A stretch of DNA of 41,247 nt from an uncultured Clostridia bacterium (GTDB taxonomy: Bacteria; Bacillota; Clostridia; Oscillospirales; Acutalibacteraceae): assembly GCA_937876205.1 (NCBI GenBank), contig CALEII010000059.1, forward strand, positions 1 through 41,247, read 5' to 3'. Position 1 is the stretch's first letter. Every line of letters begins with the position of its first letter. Below are positions 32,581 through 40,968 of the stretch, one piece after another. The notes beneath the pieces were generated by a model that made no database searches, was not told the origin of the DNA, and worked only from the letters and a program-made list of their open reading frames with translations. The translations under genes and the position numbers were made by a program.

Positions 32581-32794
32581 CCAACTCTGTTATTTCTTCT
32601 GAATATCCTAAAAAATAAAGCGGACTAACATTATAAAATTCACAAAGTGTCATAAAATCTTCAATTGACAGCTTTGCTCTTCGTTTTTCGATGTGGTCAT
32701 AACCTTGCTGAGATTTATTAAGAACTTTCGCAATTTTCTTCTGTGTCAGGTCTCTGTCAATACGCATATTGATAAGTCGTTCAATATAATCCAT
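32576..32794 (-). CDS. Small XRE-family repressor
   Basis: 72 aa: helix-turn-helix (about 5-58: MRIDRDLTQKKIAKVLNKSQQGYDHIEKRRAKLS) with a short C-terminal dimer segment (DFMTLCEFYNVSPLYFLGYSEE), the standard layout of stand-alone Cro/C1 proteins. I use the ATG at 32794; an in-frame GTG at 32803 lies in the GGTGAT ribosome binding site. It is divergent from a zinc-ribbon gene. Two symmetric sites in the shared promoter region (32821-32860) are good candidates for its operators. Confidence 0.87.
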   Translation of the reverse strand: MDYIERLINMRIDRDLTQKKIAKVLNKSQQGYDHIEKRRAKLSIEDFMTLCEFYNVSPLYFLGYSEEITELE

Positions 32795-32810
32795 TTTTAT
32801 CACCGGGAAT

Positions 32811-32865
32811 ATTATAAAATACTCATATTATGAGTATTGACATTAACTCAAAGATTGAGTATAAT
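32811..32865. promoter_or_regulatory. Divergent promoters with two ACTCA-N5-TGAGT operators
   Basis: The plus-strand promoter is TTGACA (32837-32842), 17 bases, TATAAT (32860-32865), a perfect consensus. Two identical-format palindromes, ACTCA-N5-TGAGT, lie at 32821-32835 and 32846-32860, centres 25 bases apart. The second fills the spacer of the plus promoter. The first lies next to the minus-strand -10 TATAAT (32816-32811). Binding of the XRE protein would block both promoters. Confidence 0.75.
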
Positions 32866-32898
32866 GGTATAAAATAAAACAAAAGTGTGGTGATATTT

Positions 32899-33102
32899 AT
32901 GGCCGGAAAAACTTGTCCGAACTGCGGAAAAAATACATTTTTTTCAACTACAGATGGCAGAGAATGCAGCAATTGCGGTTATAGTATGTTTGTCCCCCCT
33001 AATGCCGGAAAAGGCGGACGTGGAAAAAGATGCAGCAATTGCGGTAAATTGACTGTTTTCAATGAAAAATGTACCAACTGCGGTGCGAAGTATTCATTTT
33101 AA
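32899..33102 (+). CDS. Small zinc-ribbon protein
   Basis: 67 aa with three pairs of C-x2-C knuckles (CPNCGK, CSNCGY, CSNCGK, CTNCGA), giving two zinc-ribbon-like units joined by a Gly/Lys-rich linker. I take the ATG at 32899; an upstream GTG is within the GGTGAT ribosome binding site. No enzyme domain: it may bind nucleic acid or serve as an adaptor. It is the first gene of a two-gene unit under the consensus promoter at 32837 and probably repressed by the divergent XRE protein. Confidence 0.8.
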   Translation: MAGKTCPNCGKNTFFSTTDGRECSNCGYSMFVPPNAGKGGRGKRCSNCGKLTVFNEKCTNCGAKYSF

Positions 33103-33135
33103 TAATTGATAAATTTTTTGAAGGGAAGTTGTTAA

Positions 33136-33462
33136 ATGGGCTTTTTTGATAAAATCATGAACAAAGTTGATGACTATAAGAATGATGTCGCTAAATACAG
33201 AGAAGAAGCTGAAAAGTTTTCTGCAGAAGAGCTGTGCAGAAGATTTCCGTCAGGTCTGGGAGCCCGTGCAAATGCATATAATTATGTATTAAAACAAAAA
33301 TTACGAGATATTGATGATTATGATATAATGACAATCTTTGATCGTATTAAAAGAACACAAAGTACAAATCAGCGTATTGCATTAAATTGTGTTGTCAGCG
33401 AAATGATTCGCAGAGATTTAGCATATAGAGATGAAAACGGTAAGCTACATATAAGAAGATAA
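33136..33462 (+). CDS. Conserved-looking hypothetical protein (108 aa)
   Basis: Soluble, charged and mostly helical: it opens MGFFDKIMNKVDDYKNDVAKYREEA and ends ENGKLHIRR. I do not recognise a family. A short N-terminal amphipathic helix is followed by a helical core with SAEELCRRF and RIALNCVVSEMIRRDLAYRDENG, reminiscent of small phage- or defence-associated accessory proteins, but that is impression only. AAGGGAAG precedes the ATG. It shares the transcript with the zinc-ribbon gene (33 bases apart) and is closed by a strong terminator. Confidence 0.75.
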   Translation: MGFFDKIMNKVDDYKNDVAKYREEAEKFSAEELCRRFPSGLGARANAYNYVLKQKLRDIDDYDIMTIFDRIKRTQSTNQRIALNCVVSEMIRRDLAYRDENGKLHIRR

Positions 33463-33473
33463 TATAAAAAAAT

Positions 33474-33508
33474 AACGGAGTTGTATTGTTTCTGAATACA
33501 ACTCCGTT
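33474..33508 (+). terminator. Terminator of the zinc-ribbon/108-aa unit
   Basis: Fourteen-bp perfect stem AACGGAGTTGTATT/AATACAACTCCGTT around GTTTCTG, followed by TTGTCTTATTTC. It also abuts the convergent typA gene. Confidence 0.88.
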
Positions 33509-33513
33509 TTGTC

Positions 33514-35325
33514 TTATTTCTTTCTGAACTGCTGTTTCATTCTGAGTTCTTTTGAGAGAATTTTTTTTCTGAGTCTGAGGCTCTTGGGTGTTACCTCAAG
33601 AAGCTCGTCGTCGCTTAAGAATTCCATACTCTGCTCAAGGCTTAGTGTGGAGTGAGGAACAAGTCTGAGTGCGTCGTCAGAGCCTGCAGCACGGGTGTTT
33701 GTCATCTGCTTTTTCTTGCAGACGTTACACACGATGTCTTCATTCTTTGCGCATTCACCGCATATCATACCCTCATAAACGGGTACGCCGGGACCGATGA
33801 AAAGTCTGCCTCTGTCCTGAGTATTGAAAAGACCGTAAGCTGTGCTTTCGCCCGTTTCGTGAACAACGATTGAGCCTCTGTCACGTGTCTGTATATCACC
33901 CTTGAAAGGCTCATAGCCAGCAAAAAGGTTATTCATAACTCCGTAGCCGTTTGTGTCTGTGAGAAATTCACTTCTGTAGCCGATAAGACCTCTTGCGGGG
34001 ATTTTGAACTCGAGGTGAGTTGTGCCGCCGTCACGGATGCTCATATCCTCAAGCTCACCTTTACGGGAGCCGATTTTTTCCATTACAGCACCAACATATG
34101 CCTCGGGAACTTCAACGATAAGAAGCTCCATAGGCTCAAGTGTTTCACCGTTTTCACCCTTTTTGAGGATAACCTTGGGACGGGAAACAGCAAATTCATA
34201 GCCCTGTCTTCTCATTGTTTCAATAAGGATTGAAAGATGAAGCTCACCTCTGCCCGAAACCTTGAATGAGTCGGTTGTTTCTGTTTCTTCAACTCTCATA
34301 CTGACATTTGTTTCAACTTCCTTGAAAAGTCTTGCACGGATATTTCTTGAAGTAACGAATTTACCCTCCTGACCTGCAAACGGGCTGTCATTAACCATAA
34401 AGTTCATAGAAATTGTGGGCTCATCAATTTTAACAAAGGGAAGCGGTTCGATGCAGTCCTGAGCACAGATTGTTTCACCTATATTAAGCCCCTCAATACC
34501 TGAAACGGCAACGATGTCACCGGCTTCGGCTGAATCAACCTCTGCTCTTCTCAGGCCCTCAAACTGATAAAGTCTTGACACCTTGACATTCTGAGTTGTG
34601 CCGTCCTGCTTGCAAAGAGCAACAGTCTGTCCCATTTTTACTGAGCCTCTTTCAACCTTACCAACACCGATTCTGCCGACATAATCGTCATAGTCAAGAG
34701 ATGAGAAAAGAAGCTGCAAGGGCTGTTCTGCGTCACCCTCCGGAGCATCAATATTATCAATGATAGCCTGAAGAAGAGGCTGCATATTGCCCTCACGCAC
34801 ATCAGAATCAAGTGAAGCGTAGCCCTCTCTTGCAGATGCATAAACAACGGGAAATTCAATCTGGTCATCATCTGCACCAAGCTCAATGAAGAGGTCAAGA
34901 ACTTCGTCAACAACCTCAGCAGGTCTTGCGCCGGGACGGTCAATCTTATTGATGACAACAAGAGGCTTTTTGCCCAGTGCCAGTGCCTTTGACAGAACAA
35001 ATCTTGTCTGAGGCATACATCCCTCAAAAGCATCAACAAGAAGAAGCACGCCGTCTACCATCATCATAATACGCTCAACCTCGCCGCCGAAGTCAGCGTG
35101 GCCGGGAGTGTCGATAATATTGATTTTAACACCGTTATAATGAACGGAAGTGTTTTTTGAAAGGATTGTAATTCCTCTTTCTTTTTCAAGGTCGTTGGAG
35201 TCCATAACACGGTCTGCGACCTGCTCATTTGCTCTGAATGTACCGCTCTGATGAAGCATCTGGTCAACAAGCGTTGTCTTGCCGTGGTCAACGTGAGCGA
35301 TAATTGCTATATTTCTTAAATCCAA
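33514..35325 (-). CDS. typA: Ribosome-associated GTPase TypA/BipA
   Basis: 603-604 aa, the normal length. G motifs: AHVDHGKTTLVD (G1), DTPGHADF (G3) and NKIDRPGARP (G4), followed by domain 2, an EF-G-like domain III (LHLSILIETMRRQGYEF) and the BipA-specific C-terminus. It binds the 70S ribosome in the EF-G site and helps assembly and stress adaptation. The start is TTG at 35325, behind AGAGGG; frames reaching 35382 would add an unrelated hydrophobic stretch. It appears monocistronic. Confidence 0.96.
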   Translation of the reverse strand: MDLRNIAIIAHVDHGKTTLVDQMLHQSGTFRANEQVADRVMDSNDLEKERGITILSKNTSVHYNGVKINIIDTPGHADFGGEVERIMMMVDGVLLLVDAFEGCMPQTRFVLSKALALGKKPLVVINKIDRPGARPAEVVDEVLDLFIELGADDDQIEFPVVYASAREGYASLDSDVREGNMQPLLQAIIDNIDAPEGDAEQPLQLLFSSLDYDDYVGRIGVGKVERGSVKMGQTVALCKQDGTTQNVKVSRLYQFEGLRRAEVDSAEAGDIVAVSGIEGLNIGETICAQDCIEPLPFVKIDEPTISMNFMVNDSPFAGQEGKFVTSRNIRARLFKEVETNVSMRVEETETTDSFKVSGRGELHLSILIETMRRQGYEFAVSRPKVILKKGENGETLEPMELLIVEVPEAYVGAVMEKIGSRKGELEDMSIRDGGTTHLEFKIPARGLIGYRSEFLTDTNGYGVMNNLFAGYEPFKGDIQTRDRGSIVVHETGESTAYGLFNTQDRGRLFIGPGVPVYEGMICGECAKNEDIVCNVCKKKQMTNTRAAGSDDALRLVPHSTLSLEQSMEFLSDDELLEVTPKSLRLRKKILSKELRMKQQFRKK

Positions 35326-35487
35326 AGTTATACCCTCTTTATCTTTTTCTACAAATATATATAATACTATTATTGCTCTCAATTAGCAATAGTGAAAACA
35401 CAGAAAAAAGAAAATTTAATACTAAATATTTTATTTACTTTTCAGTTGTATCGTTGTATAATCAGAAAAAAACTATGGAGAATGTTT

Positions 35488-36735
35488 ATGAATAAATTTA
35501 AACGTACAAGAAATGCCTGTTATTTCACAAATGTGATAATGGCATCAATTTTTTCTCTGCCTCCGCTTCTTTTTGTCACATTCCGTGAAATGTACGGCAT
35601 TTCATACACACTGCTGGGTACACTTGTGCTTATAAATTTCTGCACTCAGCTCTTTATTGACCTGATTTTCTCTTTCTTCACAAAGTATTTCAACATAAAA
35701 GTTACGCTCAGGGTGATGCCGCTGTTGACAAGCACAGGAATGTTTATCTATGCCGCTGTTCCTATGCTGTTCCCTCAATTTGCTTATGCAGGACTTGTTA
35801 TCGGTACCGTTATTTTTTCTGTTTCGGCAGGACTGAGTGAAGTGCTCATAAGCCCCGTTGTTGCGGCAATCCCCTCAGACAATCCCGATCGTGATATGTC
35901 AAGACTTCACTCACTTTATGCTTACGGTGTTGTGCTTGTTGTTATAATCAGCACTGTATTTTTAAAGATTTTCGGCACTGAAAACTGGATGTATCTTACA
36001 TTCTTCTGGGCGTTTCTGCCACTGATTTCATTCGTTCTTTACTGCACATCACCCTTGCCCGATGTGAATATGAACAATGAAGCCAAAGACAGCAAAAAGA
36101 AAAAGCACAAAGGTATGTTCCTTTGCGTAATGTGTATTTTTCTGGGCTCAGCCGCTGAAAATTCAATGACAAACTGGATTTCCAGTTATATGGAAAATGC
36201 GCTGAATATACCGAAAGTCGTCGGCGATGTGGCAGGTATGGCATCATTCGGAATTCTGTTGGGACTCGGCAGAACACTTTACTCAAAATACGGCAAAAAC
36301 ATCTCGAATGTGCTTCTTGTAAGTATGACAGGTGCGGCTGTATGTTATCTTGTGGCAGGTTTTTCATCAAATGTTATTCTTTCAATGCTCGCTTGTGTTC
36401 TGACAGGACTGTGCACCGCAATGCTATGGCCGGGTACACTTATTCTTATGGAAGAAAAGTTCCCGAATCCCGGTGTTGCTGCTTATGCGCTTATGGCGGC
36501 AGGCGGTGATTTCGGCGCATCAGTATCGCCTCAGTTGCTCGGCATTATCGTCGATAAAGTCACCGTCAGCGAATGGGCAATAAGCCTCGGAAATTCAATC
36601 ACTATGACACCGGAGCAGATTGGTATGAAAACGGGTATGCTTGTGGCATCTCTCTTCCCCCTTGCAGGTACACTTCTGTTGTTGTTTATGAAAAAGTATT
36701 TCATAAAAAGAGAAGAACAAACTGAAATATATTAA
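35488..36735 (+). CDS. MFS transporter (sugar-like permease)
   Basis: 415 aa with 12 predicted membrane segments in two halves and a charged central loop (about residues 193-205, rich in Lys/Asp). Fucose/galactose-permease-like traits are the SAGLSEVLISPVVAAIPS stretch and GDFGASVSPQLLGIIVDKV in the C-half. I use the ATG at 35488 (GGAG upstream); frames reaching 35392 would add a non-conserved part. The substrate is unknown. It is monocistronic with a terminator shared with the GH2 gene. Confidence 0.87.
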   Translation: MNKFKRTRNACYFTNVIMASIFSLPPLLFVTFREMYGISYTLLGTLVLINFCTQLFIDLIFSFFTKYFNIKVTLRVMPLLTSTGMFIYAAVPMLFPQFAYAGLVIGTVIFSVSAGLSEVLISPVVAAIPSDNPDRDMSRLHSLYAYGVVLVVIISTVFLKIFGTENWMYLTFFWAFLPLISFVLYCTSPLPDVNMNNEAKDSKKKKHKGMFLCVMCIFLGSAAENSMTNWISSYMENALNIPKVVGDVAGMASFGILLGLGRTLYSKYGKNISNVLLVSMTGAAVCYLVAGFSSNVILSMLACVLTGLCTAMLWPGTLILMEEKFPNPGVAAYALMAAGGDFGASVSPQLLGIIVDKVTVSEWAISLGNSITMTPEQIGMKTGMLVASLFPLAGTLLLLFMKKYFIKREEQTEIY

Positions 36736-36740
36736 GCAGA

Positions 36741-36768
36741 AAAGCTCCCGAAAAAAATCGGGAGCTTT
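36741..36768. terminator. Bidirectional terminator between MFS and GH2 genes
   Basis: Eleven-bp stem AAAGCTCCCGA/TCGGGAGCTTT around six A, with T6 following on the plus strand; both genes converge here. Confidence 0.9.
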
Positions 36769-36784
36769 TTTTATGCAAAAAATA

Positions 36785-39019
36785 TTATTCGGACTTTTTA
36801 ATCTGATTTAGCTGAGCATTGATGCCGAGAAGCTGTTCTTTTGTGAAATTTATGCCCATCATACCTATCATACCTGCAAGACGAAGGAATGTGAAGCCGC
36901 CAAGCATCTGCATCATACTTTCGTTCATTTCAAAGCCTGCTGCATTTGCTCCGCCTTCGGGCATCATTTTTGCAAACATCTGTGAGAACATCTGCATACC
37001 CTCAGGTGTTGCCATAATGTCACTCATCTTGTCATTGATAGAAAGATAGCCTTCAACCTCTGTAACATCAAACCAGTTAAGGATTGCACTCTTCTCTTTG
37101 AGTCTGTATTCCTCATTGAATACTTCAACCTTATTGATTGTGCCGCAGTCTTTAAGTTCGCCTGCAACAGCAACAAGCTCTGTTGTGCCTGAATTGGGTA
37201 CATCAAAATAGAAGAAATGGTCTGCAGCTTCCTTCTTTCCCATACTCACACCGTTTGCAAAGAGCTCAACAACAGGCTGATTTGAGTAAACAGTAACCTT
37301 TGTTACATCCTCAACCCTGTCAACATATCTTTTTCCGCAAAGGTGAACGAAGGGCTCATCTGAAAGCCATGCCTTGTAAGCGTAGAATGAATCCTTCTTA
37401 TACTTACGGTCAAATGTGACAAGTCCCTTATGATTCTGACCGTTTTCACCGCCTTCGCTTCTTGCATCGGCACCGAAGTCAAACATATTCCACACATGAG
37501 TTGCCCAGATATATTTTCTTGAGAAAAGCTGCTTGATAAGTTCCTCGTGATAATATGCCTGATATTCTTCTGTATAGTCACCCTGTGTGGGCTTTGATGT
37601 GTGCCAGTTAAGAGCTTCACAGCCGTATTCAGAACAGCCGATGGGTATATCGGGATTAGTTGCGTGGAATTTGTCAAACCAAGGACCGTTCATTGATGTG
37701 TCACCGCCGTACCAACCGAAATAATGGTTGTATGAAACAAGATCGGGAATCTTGATATAAGGACTGTCAATAGAACAGGGAGAAACAACAGCAATTGTTG
37801 TGGGACGTGTCTTATCCATTTCGTGACACATATCGTTGAGGATATTGTGATTTTCAAGAAGGTCGGGATCTTCGTCCCCCTTCATTGAAATTTCATTTGA
37901 GAGTCCCCATACGACGATTGAAGGATGGTTATAATTCTGAATTATAAGTTCCTTCATCTGAGAGATTGTGTTTTCTCTTGCTGTGGGCATATGTTGTGAG
38001 ATATAGGGAATTTCTGCCCAGATTACAAGTCCCTTTTCATCACAGAGGTCGTAGAAGTACTGATCATGCTGATAATGTGCAAGACGGATTGTTGTAGCAC
38101 CTACTTCACAGATAAGCTCAATATCCTCTTCGTGATGTTCGGGAAGAAGAGCATTACCGAAGCCCCATCTGTCCTGATGGCGTGATACACCTCTGAGGGG
38201 ATACTCCTCACCGTTGAGGATAAATCCTTTTTCAGGGTCAACAACATATGAACGGCAGCCGAAACGTGTCTGAATATTATCAAGAACATCTACGCCTTCA
38301 ATAAGCTCGATTTTTGCAGTGTAAAGATATGGGTCCTTCTTGCCGTGCCAGAGATGAACATTCTCTATAACAAAGTCAATCTTTGTGTCAGCAGTTTCTG
38401 CTTCGTATACAACATTGCCTTCTTTATCGGTAACAGTGTATCTGAGAGTCTGTGCGTCTTTTTTGTCTGTAACCCAGCACTCAACAGCAACCTTTGCATC
38501 CTTACCCTCAATAACGGGAGTTACCATAAGACCGGGACCGCCGTAATAATCAAGGTCAAAATGAGATTCCTTTACGCAGATGATATTTACATCTCTGTAA
38601 AGACCGCCGTAGAAAGTAAAATCTGCTACCTGAGGATAAACTCTGTCATTTGCCGAGTTATCAACTGCGATTACAAAAAGGTTTTCTCTGTCAAGAGCAG
38701 CTGTTATGTCAACTCTCCAGGTTGAATAACCGCCGTCGTGATGAGCAAGATTCTTGCCGTTGACATACACATCAGCAGATGAATTTGCGCCTTTTATTTC
38801 AAGGTAATACTTATCAGCCTCGGGAAGGTCAAGCTTATCAAGGCTTTTTGCATAGTAGCAGGTGCCTCTGTAGAAATCATTACCGCCGTCCTGACCGTCA
38901 ATGGCATTCCACGAATGAGGAAGATTCACCCATATCCAGTCATTGGGAAGAGCTGCAGGCACTTCGTTTGCCTGCTTTGTGAAAGCCCATTTTGCATTGA
39001 AATTCAATATTTTTCTCAT
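36785..39019 (-). CDS. Glycoside hydrolase family 2 (beta-galactosidase-like) with Met-rich tail
   Basis: 744 aa, no signal peptide. Sugar-binding jelly roll (about 10-150, LPHSWNAIDGQDGG and YVNGKNLAHHDGGYS), an Ig-like domain, then a TIM barrel (about 265-560) with acid/base Glu376 in WGLSNE and nucleophile Glu464 in GCSEYGCEA. It removes terminal beta-linked hexoses from oligosaccharides in the cytoplasm; galactose is likely but unproved. The last 80 residues (about 665-744) are odd: methionine-rich helical sequence (MQMFSQMFAKMMPEGG, then MNESMMQMLGGF) not part of standard GH2. It is downstream of a GPH sugar transporter, a common pairing. Confidence 0.93.
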   Translation of the reverse strand: MRKILNFNAKWAFTKQANEVPAALPNDWIWVNLPHSWNAIDGQDGGNDFYRGTCYYAKSLDKLDLPEADKYYLEIKGANSSADVYVNGKNLAHHDGGYSTWRVDITAALDRENLFVIAVDNSANDRVYPQVADFTFYGGLYRDVNIICVKESHFDLDYYGGPGLMVTPVIEGKDAKVAVECWVTDKKDAQTLRYTVTDKEGNVVYEAETADTKIDFVIENVHLWHGKKDPYLYTAKIELIEGVDVLDNIQTRFGCRSYVVDPEKGFILNGEEYPLRGVSRHQDRWGFGNALLPEHHEEDIELICEVGATTIRLAHYQHDQYFYDLCDEKGLVIWAEIPYISQHMPTARENTISQMKELIIQNYNHPSIVVWGLSNEISMKGDEDPDLLENHNILNDMCHEMDKTRPTTIAVVSPCSIDSPYIKIPDLVSYNHYFGWYGGDTSMNGPWFDKFHATNPDIPIGCSEYGCEALNWHTSKPTQGDYTEEYQAYYHEELIKQLFSRKYIWATHVWNMFDFGADARSEGGENGQNHKGLVTFDRKYKKDSFYAYKAWLSDEPFVHLCGKRYVDRVEDVTKVTVYSNQPVVELFANGVSMGKKEAADHFFYFDVPNSGTTELVAVAGELKDCGTINKVEVFNEEYRLKEKSAILNWFDVTEVEGYLSINDKMSDIMATPEGMQMFSQMFAKMMPEGGANAAGFEMNESMMQMLGGFTFLRLAGMIGMMGINFTKEQLLGINAQLNQIKKSE

Positions 39020-39042
39020 TGTATTTCTCCTTTATATAATAC

Positions 39043-39072
39043 GGTGTCCAACAAAAGTATTTGTCGGACACC
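39043..39072 (-). other. Intercistronic hairpin between transporter and GH2 genes
   Basis: Stem GGTGTCC-G-ACAAA/TTTGT-T-GGACACC with a four-base loop, one G-U pair. No U tract follows on the minus strand, so it looks like an RNA stability or processing element rather than a full terminator. Confidence 0.5.
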
Positions 39073-39092
39073 TGAAATTTACTCAATTCAGA

Positions 39093-39740
39093 TTATGCTT
39101 CTTCTGCATTATTATCAGCTGAACGTCTTGCTTCAAGCTCTGCAGTCATCTGCTCAACCTTTTTCTTGTTAAGGTCATAGATAAATGCAATTGAAATGAA
39201 CATTACTACAGCACTGAATGTGTAAAGCGCAGCTACAAGCCACTTCATATTTGTTGCAACCTCAAAGGGCTGAGCAGCACCGAGCTCACCGTCATAACCG
39301 AGAAGACCCATTATAAGCACAACAGCTGAGGGGCCGAGACCCTGTGCGAGCTTTCTGAAGAATGAATGAAGTGAATAAACCGTACCTTCTTCTTTTGTAT
39401 GATTCTTCCATTCATTGTAGTCGATAGCATCAGCCATAAGTGCCCACGAAACACAGGTGTAGAAGCCGAGGCCGAGACCGAAGAATACCTGAGCAACAAC
39501 ATAACCCACAAGACCTGCCATACCGTTGCCAAGAGGAAGGAAAAGAAGAAGTGCGCCGAATACACTTACGGCAGAACCTACTGCACAAGCTTCTTTCTTA
39601 CCGTACTTGTCAACAATTCTTCTGAGGAAAGGCATAAACAGGAACATAGGAAGATAACCGATAAGCATAACGATACCTGAAATCTTTGCGTTGCCGAAAT
39701 ATACGATTTTACCTTTTGGTCGATTATCTCTTGAATTCAT
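39093..39740 (-). pseudogene. GPH-family (MelB/UidB-like) sugar:cation symporter, 5' end lost at the junction
   Basis: Only the C-terminal half, about 205 of the usual 450-500 residues. Six membrane segments remain, with the diagnostic DAIDYNEWKNHTKEEGTVYSLHSFF segment. Homology to the family runs back to about VYFGNAKISG (near 39700). The open frame continues a few codons to an ATG at 39740, but those residues probably belong to the joined DNA. It should lie upstream of the GH2 gene in one transcript. Truncation is best explained by a chimeric join rather than by natural decay, since the rest of the gene is intact. Confidence 0.85.
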
Positions 39741-39765
39741 GGGATTTTTCTGCAAAGATAATCGA
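39720..39765. other. Junction between Clostridia-like and Bacteroidota-like DNA
   Basis: A perfect 10-bp inverted repeat, TCGATTATCT (39720-39729) and AGATAATCGA (39756-39765), brackets the place where a Firmicutes transporter stops and an outer-membrane receptor begins. Base composition changes here: the right side has more G+C and different codon choice. Short inverted homology is a usual trace of amplification or assembly chimeras. Confidence 0.75.
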
Positions 39766-40963
39766 GGAGAATACGCAGAAAGAACACAACCGTTCCCTTC
39801 TGCATGATGTCGGCGTGAAGGCCGACTTCAATCATATCCTGTCCGGACACCATCACATGCGTTTCGGAGCGGATGCGGTCTTTCACATCTATTATCCGTC
39901 GCGAAGCATTTCAAACATTTATTCCATAACCGGGATGAACCCTTCAAAGACTGAAGAATCAGTCAGTTACAGGTTCTTCGGTAATGAGATCGGAGTATAT
40001 TTCGAGGATGAGATGTCTTACGGTGACTGGTTCAGGACAAACATAGGTCTGCGATATACGATGTTCAACGTAAAGGACCGCACCTATCATTCTGTGGATC
40101 CTCGCATAGCATTCCGTTTTCAGTGCGGATCAAGGACTGCAATAAAGATGTCCTATAGCGAAATGAGTCAGTTCTCCCACGAGGTGCGTTCAATGACTCT
40201 TGACCTGCCTCTTACCTTGTGGATGCCGTCAACTTCCAAGGTGGCTCCGATGAAATCCAGACAATTTGCCTTAGGAGTGGCCGCTGACCTTCCGTATAAT
40301 CTGTTCCTGAATGTCGAAGGTTATGTCAAGACCATGTCCAATATCATGGAATATATGGGTACAAGCCAGTTTTTCCCTCCGGTGAATGACTGGGAAAGGT
40401 CGTACGTATCAGGAGAAGGCTTGGCCTATGGCGTCGAGACCGAATTCGCCTGGCGCACGAGGAAAACAGACATATCGGCATTCTATACTCTTTCATGGAG
40501 CAAGCGTCGTTTCAAGGAATTCTTCCATGACTGGTATCCCGACAGATATGATAACCGGCATAAGCTGACCATTGTCGCCAGCCATAAATTTTCGGACCGG
40601 TTTGACATATATGCCAGCTGGAACTGGCATAGCGGAAACAGGGTTACCGTAGTCAGTCATTCGCTGCTTCATGAAGGTTATGACCCGCACGATGGATTTG
40701 GGCGGCCTCACGATTTCCATGACACTCCTAATAATATGAAACTGCCTGACTATCATAGGCTTGATCTGGGAGCCAACTTCCGTAAGATTACCAAAAGAGG
40801 AAATGAAAGCATATGGACCATAAGCATATACAACACTTATTGCAGGATGAATCCTATATGGGCCGATATCTGGCTCTCGACCGATGACGTCAAGGGATAC
40901 AAGTGTAAAGCCTATGCAGTGGTCCCTATCATTCCTATGTTCAGTTATACTTTGAGATTCTGA
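39740..40963 (+). pseudogene. TonB-dependent receptor, C-terminal beta-barrel fragment
   Basis: About 407 residues of an outer-membrane barrel, with the N-terminal signal, carboxypeptidase-like and plug domains missing because the sequence begins at the junction. The pattern of alternating amphipathic strands (DVGVKADFNHILSGHHHMRFG, then RTNIGLRYTMFNV, then FDIYASWNWHSG) and the terminal aromatic FSYTLRF are characteristic. Such receptors import siderophores, vitamins or glycans by TonB energy and exist only in bacteria with an outer membrane. A lipoprotein gene follows 5 bases after the stop. Confidence 0.88.
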
Positions 40964-40968
40964 CAGTC

